A stretch of DNA of 64,000 nt. Origin: Flavobacteriales bacterium (GTDB lineage: Bacteria > Bacteroidota > Bacteroidia > UBA10329). Location of the stretch: assembly GCA_021741155.1 (NCBI GenBank), contig JAIOYP010000012.1, positions 27,799 to 91,798 on the forward strand, read 5' to 3'. Each line of letters starts with the position of its first letter. Positions within the stretch are counted from its first letter, which is position 1. The notes beneath the pieces were generated by a model. It was not told the origin of the DNA. It searched no databases and worked only from the letters and a program-made list of their open reading frames with translations. Position numbers and translations under genes: made by a program. Shown piece after piece: positions 52,653 to 61,935 of the stretch.

Positions 52653-53258
52653 TCAATGCTCCCAGCCCAGCACCTTCATCGAACCTTCCTTCTCGCCTAC
52701 CCAATGGCGTTTCGGGTCTTTCGGTTTCTTTTCGGCAAACTTGTTCTTCTCCTCTGCCAAAATGGCCTGTTGCAAAAGAGGCATGGGTTCATTCTCCACC
52801 ATTCGTTTGGTTCGAACCACAACCAAGTTACCAGATGCATCTCTATCTCCAACCAAACCACCAGTAATAGCAGCAATAAAAAGCGTGGATTTGCCAGAAG
52901 CCAACGGCTTGATGGAAAGTGCCAAACTATCCTTCACAAAACCATCGGCAGTTGCCGTATATCCAGCATTCGCCAACTGCGTCTTAAACGAAGGAATAGC
53001 AGCCGAATCAACCGCCCAATAGAAATTAACGCAGGTGTCATTCTCATAAAGCACAGTTTGATGAATGCCTTCTTCTATAAAACGCACAACCCTTTCCTTC
53101 TTGTAATCAATTATGCGAAAAGGACGAAGGAGTACTTGTACCACTGTACGTTTTTGTCCTAAAACACCATCTACCAACTGGGCATTGACACTGCTAAAGA
53201 GCAGCATCATCCCAAAAAAAAGGAACGTTGGTCGAAAAGCAAACAACTTGTTGTTCAA
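52653..53258 (-). CDS. secreted protein of unknown function
   Basis: The function is not recognised. The 201-residue product (TTG start at 53258, first ATG at 53210) has a signal ending SSVNAQ. A mixed alpha/beta domain follows, with CVNFYWAVDSAAIPSFKTQL and ALSIKPLASGKSTLFIAAIT, then a lysine-rich C-terminus (EKKPKDPKRHWVGEKEG). Bacteroidota export many such one-domain periplasmic proteins. It is divergent from the large PKD protein gene, with 79 bases between the proposed starts. Confidence 0.75.
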   Translation of the reverse strand: MNNKLFAFRPTFLFFGMMLLFSSVNAQLVDGVLGQKRTVVQVLLRPFRIIDYKKERVVRFIEEGIHQTVLYENDTCVNFYWAVDSAAIPSFKTQLANAGYTATADGFVKDSLALSIKPLASGKSTLFIAAITGGLVGDRDASGNLVVVRTKRMVENEPMPLLQQAILAEEKNKFAEKKPKDPKRHWVGEKEGSMKVLGWEH

Positions 53259-53337
53259 ACGATTGTCTTAAGTGAGGCAAAGTTAGGCGTAATAATACTG
53301 AACTTTGGTGCTTATATTTCGTAGCCTCGCGCTGTAT

Positions 53338-56300
53338 ATGATAAGAATGAAGGAAAACAGAAAACGCTTGGGACAGATTATCCTGTTCTCGGTTCTACTG
53401 CTTATATCACAGATTGCCAACGCTCAGGTAACAGCAGATTTTTCTGCGCCCACAACTTCGGGTTGCAGTCCGTTGATTGTCAATTTTCAGAACCTTTCCA
53501 CTGGAGCTGGCCTCACCTACCAATGGAGTTTGGGTAACGGAAACAACTCTGTTGCCCAAAACCCATCTGCCAGCTACATCAATCCGGGAACATACACAGT
53601 TACCTTAACCGTAACAGGCCCGGGAGGAACAGACACCGAAACCAAGACAGGTTTCATCACCGTTTTCACACCACCCACGCCCAATCTTGCTCCTTCTCAA
53701 AACATCGGTTGCTATCCGTTTACGGTTGATTTTACAGATTTGTCTGTTCTAGGCGATTCGCCCATTGCCACCTGGTCGTGGGATTTTGGAGATGGCGGTA
53801 CTTCTACCGTACAGAACCCAAGCCACCTCTACACCACTCCGGGCGTGTTCGACATTACGTTGATATTGACAGATGCCAATGGCTGTAGTTCCAATCAGTC
53901 GTTTAACGATATGATTGAGTCGAACAGCAACAGACCAACGGCTGCTTTCTCAGGAAATCCGACCGTTAGTTGTCTTCCTCCTTCCGATGTTTCGTTTGCA
54001 AACACATCCTCTGGCGGAACAGGAATTCTGACCTATTTCTGGGATTTTGGCGATGGAAACTCCTCCACCTTTCCTGCACCAGACAACACCTATCTCACAT
54101 CTGGCAACTTTGACGTAAGCCTAACCGTGACGGATGAATACGGATGTTCGGATACGCAATTAGAAGTTGCTTACATCGAGATTGTGGATAATGTCACAAT
54201 TGATTTTACGGCCAACAGCACCACGGTATGTCTCGGCAGCAATGCTTCGTTTGTAGATCAATCCAACCCTACACCAACAAGTTGGCTTTGGGATTTTGGC
54301 GATGGCAATACATCAACTGTTCAATCTCCTTCTCATCTTTATACCACTCTGGGCGATTACGAGGTCTCGTTAACCGCCACCTACAGCGCCTCGTGTTCTG
54401 GAACAGAAACAAAAACTGGTTTCATCACCGTGGGTGAGATTCCACAAGCTGGTTTGAGTGCAGACACCACAGCTGGTTGCGAGAATCCGTTTCCTGTAAA
54501 CTTTACAAACAGCAGTACGGGTACAGGTTCTCTTACCTATCAATGGACGTTTGGCGATGGCAACACCTCCACCGCTCAAGACCCAACCAATACGTATCTC
54601 AATCACGGTTCGTATACCGTAAGCCTTACAGCCACCAACTCGGATGGTTGTAGCAATACAGTTTCTCTTCCCAACTACATCAACGTGGCAGAAACACAGG
54701 CTAATTTCTTACCAGATGTGTTCGGTTTCTGTCAGCCGTTGGAAGTCAATTTCTCTGATTCGAGCATCTCTGGCACCGCCATTTCTACCTACGAATGGGA
54801 CTTTGGCGATGGAGGAACTTCCAACCTTCAAAATCCTACCTACACCTATGCCGACACGGGAATCTTTGATGTGAGTCTCATCATTACCAACCAACTCGGC
54901 TGTACGGACACATTGGTGCGTAGCAATTACATTTTCGTTTACACGCCACCTCTTGCCAATTTCGACCAAACTCCTGTTATTATCTGTCCAGGCGAACATG
55001 ATTTTATCGACTTATCTGATAATGCCACTGATTGGTATTGGGATTTTGGTGATTTGGAAAACTCTACCGAGCAAAACCCAACCCACGAATACGCAGATAC
55101 GGGCTACTTCAGCGTTACACTAATTACACTGAATAACGGTTGTTCTGATACGTTAATTGTTGAGGACATGATTTATGTGAGTCCGCCCATCGCTGACCTC
55201 AATCATAGCTTCGATTGTGCTCAACCAAACACATTTACATACACGAACGAATCGTATGGTTTTACATCATGGAACTGGATTTTGCCTGATGGAAGCACTA
55301 GCACCGATGACCCATTGGTATTGAATATTCCTGACCCAGGGATGTACATCGTGAGAGTAACCACTTTAAATTCTACATCTGGCTGTACTGACCTTGCGGG
55401 CGATACCATCTACGTTACCGATATTCAGGCTGGCTTCAGTACTGCAAATACAGCAGGTTGTGGCCCGTTGAATGTTCAGTTTACGGACCAAAGCGTGGAT
55501 GCCGTTTCGTGGCAATGGTCCTTTGGTTCTGCTCCAAACTCAACCGCGCAAAATCCAAGCCACACCTACTCTGCCATTGGTACCTATTCGGTTACTCAAA
55601 TTGTAACCGACATCAATGGCTGTAAGGATACTCTTGTCTCGCCTAACCTTGTGACAGTAACGGGGTCAGTTGTCAATTTTGGCATCGATACAACCTTTGG
55701 TTGCGAAACCCTTTCGGTGCAGTTTGAAGACCTTACCAATCCTCCCGGAACGGTGGCTACATGGCTTTGGGACTTTGGAGATGGCAACACATCATCTGCT
55801 CAAAACCCATTGCATGTATATACCACAGCAGGCGTTTATGATGTCTCTTTAACCATTACCGATATTGGAGGCTGTACCAATACAATTCAACGTCCAGATT
55901 TAGTCAACTACATCCCATACCCAAATCCAGTTTTCAACGTAAATGCTACCGTTGGATGTATGGGAGACCTGTTTACGTTTACCAATACCTCTACCGGAAA
56001 CGCAACCAGCTACTTATGGAACTTTGGTGATGGTGGTACATCAACCGCTGCCAATCCAATACATACTTACAGCATTGAAGGAACATTCAGTGTAACGCTA
56101 ACCGCCTTCAACAGCAATGGTTGCGATAGCTCCATTACGCAAATCAATCTTATCAATATTCAGCATCCAGATGCAGATTTTTCTGCCTTCCCAACTTTTG
56201 CGTTTTGCCCTCCGCTGTTGGTTTCATTTACTAATCTAAGCTCGGCAGATGCCATATCTTGGCTATGGAATTTTGGAGATGGCAGTTCGTCCAACCTTCA

Positions 56301-58677
56301 AAATCCTTCGCACATCTACACACAATCGGGCACCTTCTCTGTCTATTTGGTGGTAACCAATGCCAACGGATGCCGTGATACCATCTTTTCGCCAGACCTA
56401 ATTCAGCTTTCAGGGCCTGTGGGAGAATTCAGCTTCTTTCCCGATTCTGTTGGTTGCCCTCCTTACGACATCAACTTCGTATCTGTTGCCGAAAATGTAA
56501 CCACCTACACATGGGATTTCGGGGATGGCTCGTTGGGTTCGGGAGAAACTACCATGCACACCTACTCAGAAATAGGCAGCTTTATTCCTACGCTTATCTT
56601 AGAAGATGACAACGGTTGTACTTTTATTTATCAATCTGCTGATACGTTATCTATCATCCCATTGGCTGTAGATGCTGGCTCTTCGGGCACCATTTGTCAA
56701 TACGATTCGTTGCAATTGAACGCCACTGGCGGAGATGCCTACAGTTGGTCGCCATCTACAGGATTGGACAACCCAACTGCGGCATCGCCACAGGCAAGCC
56801 CCAACCAAACCACGCAATATGTGGTAACCGTAAACTTGGGTCTTTGTCAGAATACAGATACCGTGATTGTATTTGTGAATCCTGCTCCAACAGTAAGTTT
56901 TACCGCAACGGAAGTATGCTTCGGTTCGGTTACTGACTTCACTGATTTCTCTTCCATTGCGGCACCTGATAGCATCACTGCTTGGAACTGGAATTTGGGA
57001 GATGGACTAAGCACGGATACCAATCCTTCCATCATTTACTCGGCACCTGGCACGTACATCGTATCGCTTACGGTAGAAAGCTCTGTTGCATGCAACACCA
57101 CTGGAACAGGAACCGTTGTGGTAAACCCTACACCAAATGCAGCTTTTGCAGCCAACGACACGTGCTTATTCAACACCACTTCCCTACTCGACCAATCAAC
57201 CGTCACTCCGGGAAGCATCACCAACTGGAGTTGGAATTTGGGTAATGGCGCCACCACCACACAGCAGAATCCTTCGCTTACGTATGGACAGGATTCTATT
57301 TATCAAGTTACATTGGCTGTAACCGCTACAGGCGGATGTAGCGATACGGTAACGCAACCTGTTGCTGTATTCCCATTGCCGAATGCCGTTGTTACTGCTG
57401 CCAACGTTTGTTTTGGCGAAACCGTACAGTTTGGAGATTCTTCTACCGTTAATTCAGGCTCCATAACACAATGGGATTGGACCTTTGGCGATGGAAATGA
57501 TGCCAATACGCAGCATCCTTCGCACGTTTACCCGAACGTTCAGACCTATGTGTATTCGGTTCTTGTGACAACAGATCATGGTTGCACTGATGGAACTTCA
57601 GGCGCGGTTACCATTTACCCGCTTCCCGTAAGCGATTTCCAAATGACTTCTACCTCTTCCTGTGTTGCCCCTGTCTCTGTTAATCTCTTCAACCAATCAA
57701 CAGGAGCCAACCAGTTTGAATGGGCACACGATAACGGCACGGTAGTAACCAGTTTTAATAGCACCGCTATCTATGATACCGTTGGACAATACAACATTCA
57801 GTTGTTAGTTACCACGCAATTCGGTTGTCAGGATAGCAGCACGCAGTTGTTTGAGGTGTTCCCAACCGTAACTGCCGATTTTGAATTCACCACGCCAATG
57901 GGCTGCGAACCTTGGTCTGTAGACTTCACCAATCTTTCAGAAAACGGAACTGGTTATCACTGGGATTTCAGCGATGCAGATGGTTCGGTATTGGTTAATC
58001 CGAGTCATATATTCACTGATCCAGGTTCGTACACGGTTCAGCTCATTGTAGAAGGCTTGGGAGGTTGTGGAGATACAGTTGCCATCAATAATCTAGTTAC
58101 CGTTTGGGACAATCCAACGGCTTCGTTTGAATATGCAAACGTGCCAGACCCAATTACAAACGGAACAATCGGTTTCTTCAATACCTCTACTACACACGTT
58201 AGCAGTTGGTGGGAATTCGGTAATGGAGAAACTTCGTACAGCGAGAACACGACTTACAACTATCCGTTCTATGGCAACAAATTGGTGACGTTAGCCATTG
58301 TAGATATCAATGGATGTGTAGATACCGTTGAGATGTATGTGGCGGTGGATTTTTTTGGTGGATTGTTTGTGCCGAATGCCATTATTCCGCAAGACCCAAG
58401 TCAGGACGTGCGCATCTTTCAACCAAAAGGAACGGGATTGGGTTATTACGAATGCATGGTCTACGACAAATGGGGCAACCTACTCTGGTATTCCGACAAA
58501 CTAGTTGATGGCTCTCCTTCTGAGTATTGGGATGGCACGCATGAAGGAGAACTTGTTCCGCAAGGTTCTTACGTTTGGAAAATCAACGCCATCTTTGCTA
58601 ATGGTGATATTTGGGAAGGCATGATAGACCGCAATGAAGATTACCATGCTGTTGGAACGGTGACAGTGATTAGGTAG
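53338..58677 (+). CDS. giant PKD-repeat surface protein with T9SS type B sorting domain
   Basis: From the ATG at 53338 (or 53347) the protein has about 1779 residues. A signal peptide (GQIILFSVLLLISQIANAQ) is followed by about 19 tandem PKD-like domains of about 85-90 residues, most with a WDFGDG or WNLGDG core and a cysteine in the following repeat. One different Ig-like unit lies near residue 1130 (QLNATGGDAYSWSPSTGLDN). The last 90 residues form the gliding-motility/CHU_C type B sorting domain (FVPNAIIPQDPSQDVRIFQP, MVYDKWGNLLWYS, GSYVWKINAIF). It should be exported by T9SS and act as a surface adhesin or matrix protein; target unknown. Confidence 0.93.
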   Translation: MIRMKENRKRLGQIILFSVLLLISQIANAQVTADFSAPTTSGCSPLIVNFQNLSTGAGLTYQWSLGNGNNSVAQNPSASYINPGTYTVTLTVTGPGGTDTETKTGFITVFTPPTPNLAPSQNIGCYPFTVDFTDLSVLGDSPIATWSWDFGDGGTSTVQNPSHLYTTPGVFDITLILTDANGCSSNQSFNDMIESNSNRPTAAFSGNPTVSCLPPSDVSFANTSSGGTGILTYFWDFGDGNSSTFPAPDNTYLTSGNFDVSLTVTDEYGCSDTQLEVAYIEIVDNVTIDFTANSTTVCLGSNASFVDQSNPTPTSWLWDFGDGNTSTVQSPSHLYTTLGDYEVSLTATYSASCSGTETKTGFITVGEIPQAGLSADTTAGCENPFPVNFTNSSTGTGSLTYQWTFGDGNTSTAQDPTNTYLNHGSYTVSLTATNSDGCSNTVSLPNYINVAETQANFLPDVFGFCQPLEVNFSDSSISGTAISTYEWDFGDGGTSNLQNPTYTYADTGIFDVSLIITNQLGCTDTLVRSNYIFVYTPPLANFDQTPVIICPGEHDFIDLSDNATDWYWDFGDLENSTEQNPTHEYADTGYFSVTLITLNNGCSDTLIVEDMIYVSPPIADLNHSFDCAQPNTFTYTNESYGFTSWNWILPDGSTSTDDPLVLNIPDPGMYIVRVTTLNSTSGCTDLAGDTIYVTDIQAGFSTANTAGCGPLNVQFTDQSVDAVSWQWSFGSAPNSTAQNPSHTYSAIGTYSVTQIVTDINGCKDTLVSPNLVTVTGSVVNFGIDTTFGCETLSVQFEDLTNPPGTVATWLWDFGDGNTSSAQNPLHVYTTAGVYDVSLTITDIGGCTNTIQRPDLVNYIPYPNPVFNVNATVGCMGDLFTFTNTSTGNATSYLWNFGDGGTSTAANPIHTYSIEGTFSVTLTAFNSNGCDSSITQINLINIQHPDADFSAFPTFAFCPPLLVSFTNLSSADAISWLWNFGDGSSSNLQNPSHIYTQSGTFSVYLVVTNANGCRDTIFSPDLIQLSGPVGEFSFFPDSVGCPPYDINFVSVAENVTTYTWDFGDGSLGSGETTMHTYSEIGSFIPTLILEDDNGCTFIYQSADTLSIIPLAVDAGSSGTICQYDSLQLNATGGDAYSWSPSTGLDNPTAASPQASPNQTTQYVVTVNLGLCQNTDTVIVFVNPAPTVSFTATEVCFGSVTDFTDFSSIAAPDSITAWNWNLGDGLSTDTNPSIIYSAPGTYIVSLTVESSVACNTTGTGTVVVNPTPNAAFAANDTCLFNTTSLLDQSTVTPGSITNWSWNLGNGATTTQQNPSLTYGQDSIYQVTLAVTATGGCSDTVTQPVAVFPLPNAVVTAANVCFGETVQFGDSSTVNSGSITQWDWTFGDGNDANTQHPSHVYPNVQTYVYSVLVTTDHGCTDGTSGAVTIYPLPVSDFQMTSTSSCVAPVSVNLFNQSTGANQFEWAHDNGTVVTSFNSTAIYDTVGQYNIQLLVTTQFGCQDSSTQLFEVFPTVTADFEFTTPMGCEPWSVDFTNLSENGTGYHWDFSDADGSVLVNPSHIFTDPGSYTVQLIVEGLGGCGDTVAINNLVTVWDNPTASFEYANVPDPITNGTIGFFNTSTTHVSSWWEFGNGETSYSENTTYNYPFYGNKLVTLAIVDINGCVDTVEMYVAVDFFGGLFVPNAIIPQDPSQDVRIFQPKGTGLGYYECMVYDKWGNLLWYSDKLVDGSPSEYWDGTHEGELVPQGSYVWKINAIFANGDIWEGMIDRNEDYHAVGTVTVIR

Positions 58678-58776
58678 TCAGGTGGTCAGCGAATGAGCAA
58701 ATTTGCGTATCAGCAAATTAGCGAATGAGGACGGATACGACTGAGCTTGGCCAAGGAAGCCTATCTCAGAAACATA

Positions 58777-59190
58777 CTAAAGCTTTGCTACAAACTGCTT
58801 TTCGGCATGCTTAGAGTAATCCATATCTACTTTTAGGATATGGTCTGTCCACCAGTGTGTAAGGAAGTTGAGCACCTCTCTCGGATTATCTTTTGCTTCG
58901 TCTAAGTGAGCCAGCGTAAACTGAAGTACTTGAATGGCATAATTGCTATGCAATTCTTTGTGTTTTTCTAGCTGTGGATAGTGAATGCGTTCCATGTACC
59001 GTTCTTCCGACTTGAAATGCTCCTTCGCATAGTCAGACATTTCGGTGAGAAGTTGCACCATATCATCTGTCTGTTTGCCTCGATTTACCATTAATTCCAT
59101 CCTAAAAAGGATGTGCATCAGTCGTTTGTGCTGCTCATCTATAATGGCATTGTTGACTGAATACTTCTGACTCCAATTCCCTAGCGACAT
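58777..59190 (-). CDS. bacteriohemerythrin
   Basis: The track start at 59301 adds 37 residues that do not look like protein. ATG at 59190 (MSLGNWSQKYSVNNAIIDEQH) gives a standard 137-residue hemerythrin. All di-iron ligands are visible: His21, His58, Glu62, His77, His81, His117 and Asp122, spaced as in characterised bacterial hemerythrins. It reversibly binds O2, with proposed roles in O2 storage, delivery or sensing. No partner domain is fused. The gene is monocistronic, between the giant PKD protein and a lipid hydroxylase. Confidence 0.95.
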   Translation of the reverse strand: MSLGNWSQKYSVNNAIIDEQHKRLMHILFRMELMVNRGKQTDDMVQLLTEMSDYAKEHFKSEERYMERIHYPQLEKHKELHSNYAIQVLQFTLAHLDEAKDNPREVLNFLTHWWTDHILKVDMDYSKHAEKQFVAKL

Positions 59191-59343
59191 GAGTATTTTG
59201 ATTTTAAGTTCCTGCGCTAAGTTATCATTTTGTCTTTGTATCAAACAAAGGGTAGTGCGTAGCAAACTTGCGAAAGGAAGGTTTCGACACCCCAGCTTCA
59301 ATGAGTTCTTGCAGCCTAACTCAGGCTACTTTCCACTCTTTAA

Positions 59344-60231
59344 CTACGACTTTCGGCCAAACCCCGACAAAAGCTGCTTCCAGAAGGAATGCACGGGGTA
59401 TTTCTCAATACCCGGAAAGCCGAGTTCGAAGGTTCCGTCTTCAGATTGAGGAATGTAATCTGTTTTGAAAATGTAATCCCAAAGGCTGAGACTGATGCCA
59501 TAGTTCATGCCGTAAGGATGACTTTTGGGAAGCACCATGGCGTGGTGATAAAGGTGCATTACTGAGTTGTTGAAAATGTATTTCAAAGGTCCCCACGTGA
59601 TGCGCACATTGGCATGATTAAGATGCCCGATGGTGATGGAGATAAAATGAATGAAGAAAGCATGCTCAGGTTCAAACCCACCAATGAGCATAACGGCCAA
59701 GGTTTTGAGCGGCTTGTAAAAAACGTTCTCCATCCAATGGTAGCGCAAGTGTGCAGCAAAACCCATTTCTTGAACCGAATGATGCACTTGGTGAAACCGC
59801 CACAATGCTTCGTAACGATGCAACAAAACGTGAGTAAACCACTGCACAAAATCATTGATAATGAAAAAGATGAGCAACTGCGTCCAAAGCGGAAATGCAG
59901 TAAAATTGAACAGGCTCAGAGATTCCATGGTGATGCCAATTGAGCCAAAACCGAATTCGATGAGCGCGAAAAAGCCACTTACCATCAATCCGAAAATGAA
60001 GAAGTTGAAGAACATGTAGAATCCATCCAACCAAAAATCCTTTCGGATAATTGCTTGCTGCTTACGCCACGGGAAGGCAATTTCTAATCCCCAAACGGCT
60101 AGACTGAGGATGATAAGACCATAGAAATAATTCTGATACCACGGTTTGTAATCGTAGTTGAAAGTGATTTCACTTACTACCCAATTGCCATAGTTGGCAA
60201 TCGCATTCAGAAAAACCTCCACCATTTCCAT
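59344..60231 (-). CDS. sterol desaturase/fatty acid hydroxylase family protein (short form)
   Basis: The 295-residue membrane protein has the family's histidine boxes: HVLLHRYEALWRFHQVHHSV and HLYHHAMVLP, after four hydrophobic segments (YFYGLIILSLAVWGLEIAFP; FYMFFNFFIFGLMVSGFFAL). It would hydroxylate or desaturate a lipid at the inner membrane using a di-iron centre. The start codon shares one base with the thioredoxin stop, so the two are translationally coupled. Thioredoxin may supply reducing power, but this is only inference. Confidence 0.88.
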   Translation of the reverse strand: MEMVEVFLNAIANYGNWVVSEITFNYDYKPWYQNYFYGLIILSLAVWGLEIAFPWRKQQAIIRKDFWLDGFYMFFNFFIFGLMVSGFFALIEFGFGSIGITMESLSLFNFTAFPLWTQLLIFFIINDFVQWFTHVLLHRYEALWRFHQVHHSVQEMGFAAHLRYHWMENVFYKPLKTLAVMLIGGFEPEHAFFIHFISITIGHLNHANVRITWGPLKYIFNNSVMHLYHHAMVLPKSHPYGMNYGISLSLWDYIFKTDYIPQSEDGTFELGFPGIEKYPVHSFWKQLLSGFGRKS

Positions 60232-60527
60232 TAGTAATTCTTTTCTAGTATGCTAACCAATTGATGAGCTGGGACAACGCCACTTTGTCTCCAAACCATT
60301 TTGCCCTTTTTGAAAACCATTAAGGTTGGAACACTCTGAATCTGGTATTTGGCCGCAACCTTTGCGTTCTTGTCTACATCAATTTTAAGCACAGTCGCCT
60401 TCGTTCCTACTTTCCGATGAACGTCTTGTAAGATTGGGGTCATTGCTTTGCACGGACCACACCACGTGGCGTGAAAGTCTATCAGAACTGGTTTGTCTGA
60501 GTTTATTATTTCGTTGAAATTTGCCAT
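60231..60527 (-). CDS. trxA: thioredoxin
   Basis: The 98-residue cytoplasmic thioredoxin has active site WCGPCK (Cys23, Cys26), the conserved Asp17 and the cis-proline in SVPTLMVFKKG. Length is slightly shorter than the 105-110 residues of the housekeeping protein, with a short N-terminus. It reduces disulfides of target proteins. The stop overlaps the start of the lipid hydroxylase by one base. It may be one of several thioredoxins; the nearby sulfur-handling genes could be its clients. Confidence 0.95.
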   Translation of the reverse strand: MANFNEIINSDKPVLIDFHATWCGPCKAMTPILQDVHRKVGTKATVLKIDVDKNAKVAAKYQIQSVPTLMVFKKGKMVWRQSGVVPAHQLVSILEKNY

Positions 60528-60543
60528 GATTTTAGTTACTGAT

Positions 60544-60616
60544 TTCGACTTACTTCGGCTTCGCTCAGCGCGGGTAGCTCAACCAAAAGGGCTGCTTCCC
60601 TGAGCGGAGTCGAAGG
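60544..60616. repeat. palindromic 'ttcgact...agtcgaa' repeat
   Basis: The arms TTCGACTT...CTTCGCTCAG and CTGAGCGGAGTCGAAGG face each other around a GC-rich centre between the thioredoxin and DUF3365 genes. The arm type is shared by many Bacteroidota intergenic repeats; a fragment occurs near 18550. Confidence 0.7.
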
Positions 60617-60626
60617 GTTAATTGAT

Positions 60627-61238
60627 TTAACTATTCTTGAATTTTACACTCCAGATACCTCGTAGTTCATCTAATGCGTATCCCTTCGCCTTGTCTGTAG
60701 GATATAAACTGTCGATTACCGAAACAAGCTCTGGCTGCATGTTTTTCGGATTTCCGTGACACGTAAGGCACGGCCCTCCAGTGAAGATTGGCGCGTAGTA
60801 ATGCTTCTTTCCATCTGCATCAATTGCCACTTTTGCTGATAGTGGTTCGCCTGCTTTCAGCATCTTTTTGAAATCATCCAGAACAGCCAATTCCTTTTCG
60901 GTTGGTGCATTATTTGGATTCCGATTCTTGTCTGAAACGCGCTTTACGTCCGTACCATATTTCTGAGAATACATGGCTGTGAGTTCCATTGCTTGCGCAT
61001 TGCAAAACCGAAGCGCATTCTGCGGGCCACCATTTTCCATTGCTTTCATCAGGTTTGCTTTTAGCGTTGCCTGAACCGTGTCGGTGATTTCGTTACCAAT
61101 TTTCAGGTAGGTCACTTCGTCCTTTCCTGATACATATTGAACATTTTTCTCCACCTTCTCAGGTGTTTTTTCGGTACAGCTTTGTAGCCAAATTGCGCCA
61201 GCAATGGCGGTAATTATTATCAGATATTTTCTATTCAT
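60627..61238 (-). CDS. DUF3365 (Tll0287-like) c-type heme lipoprotein
   Basis: The 203-residue lipoprotein (IITAIAGAIWLQSC, lipid on Cys21) carries one c-type heme site CLTCHG near residue 160 and the DUF3365 block YSQKYGTDVKRVSDKNRNPN. The domain occurs alone or in sensor kinases as a periplasmic heme-binding sensor, as in Tll0287. The heme is attached covalently outside the inner membrane. It lies next to rhodanese and MBL sulfur-transfer genes on the same strand, with 124 bases to the next gene, and could take electrons from sulfur oxidation. That role is inference. Confidence 0.9.
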   Translation of the reverse strand: MNRKYLIIITAIAGAIWLQSCTEKTPEKVEKNVQYVSGKDEVTYLKIGNEITDTVQATLKANLMKAMENGGPQNALRFCNAQAMELTAMYSQKYGTDVKRVSDKNRNPNNAPTEKELAVLDDFKKMLKAGEPLSAKVAIDADGKKHYYAPIFTGGPCLTCHGNPKNMQPELVSVIDSLYPTDKAKGYALDELRGIWSVKFKNS

Positions 61239-61362
61239 TTCTAGTAAATCGTATTCAATTTATCCGTACCAAAAGACCCTTCGTTCCTCAGGGTAACAAG
61301 CGACCTCGGGCGAAGACTTTCCTCTTCGTTTTTCCTTTTTCCTTTTCTCGTTCTGTCTTAAT

Positions 61363-61806
61363 CTACGGCTTCACCGTTGGCTTATCTGCTCCTTGCCAGG
61401 CTCCCATGCCGCCTTTTAGATTATATACTTCTTTGAAACCTAGCTCTTGCATTTTAGCCATTGCCTGTCCGCTTCTTCCACCCGACTTGCAGTAAACCGT
61501 TACAGGCTTTTCTTTATCGAGCTTGGCCAAATTGGCTTCAAAATCAGCATCATAAATGTTTGCCATGGTGGCGCCTTCAATAATTCCAGCGCTCCACTCA
61601 TCAGGAGTTCGAACATCTAGCAATTGAGCACCGTCCATGTGCTTCGCAAATTCCTCTACATTCACATTTTCGGCTATGCTTACACTTGCAGACGTACTCT
61701 CACTTTTGGATTTATTATCACCTTCAGATTTACTCTGTCCGTTTGAACATGAGACCATCATTACAGTCACAAACAATGCGGTCATTCCACTAATTACTTT
61801 TTTCAT
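61363..61806 (-). CDS. periplasmic rhodanese lipoprotein
   Basis: The 147-residue lipoprotein (GMTALFVTVMMVSC, Cys20) has a serine-rich linker and one rhodanese domain. The LLDVRTPDEWSAGIIEGATM motif is followed by the active loop VYCKSGGRSGQAM with its catalytic cysteine. It transfers sulfane sulfur in the periplasm. The next gene downstream on the strand is an MBL-fold protein with two more rhodanese domains; a decayed palindrome lies upstream between them. Confidence 0.93.
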   Translation of the reverse strand: MKKVISGMTALFVTVMMVSCSNGQSKSEGDNKSKSESTSASVSIAENVNVEEFAKHMDGAQLLDVRTPDEWSAGIIEGATMANIYDADFEANLAKLDKEKPVTVYCKSGGRSGQAMAKMQELGFKEVYNLKGGMGAWQGADKPTVKP

Positions 61807-61846
61807 TTTTTCGTTTTTTGGTTAATCTTCTATTTAGACACTTTTT

Positions 61847-61910
61847 AGCCACAGATTCACGGATTATCACTGATTATCTCAGATAAATAAATCAATGTAA
61901 TCTGAGGCTG
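61847..61910. repeat. palindromic dispersed repeat, 'agccacagat' family, copy 3
   Basis: AGCCACAGATTCACGGAT at the left and ATCTGAGGCTGTTTCATG at the right match the family ends at 14441-14520, but the arms have lost complementarity in the middle. It lies between the two rhodanese-containing genes. Confidence 0.65.
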
Positions 61911-61935
61911 TTTCATGTTTTTTCATTTAAACTAT

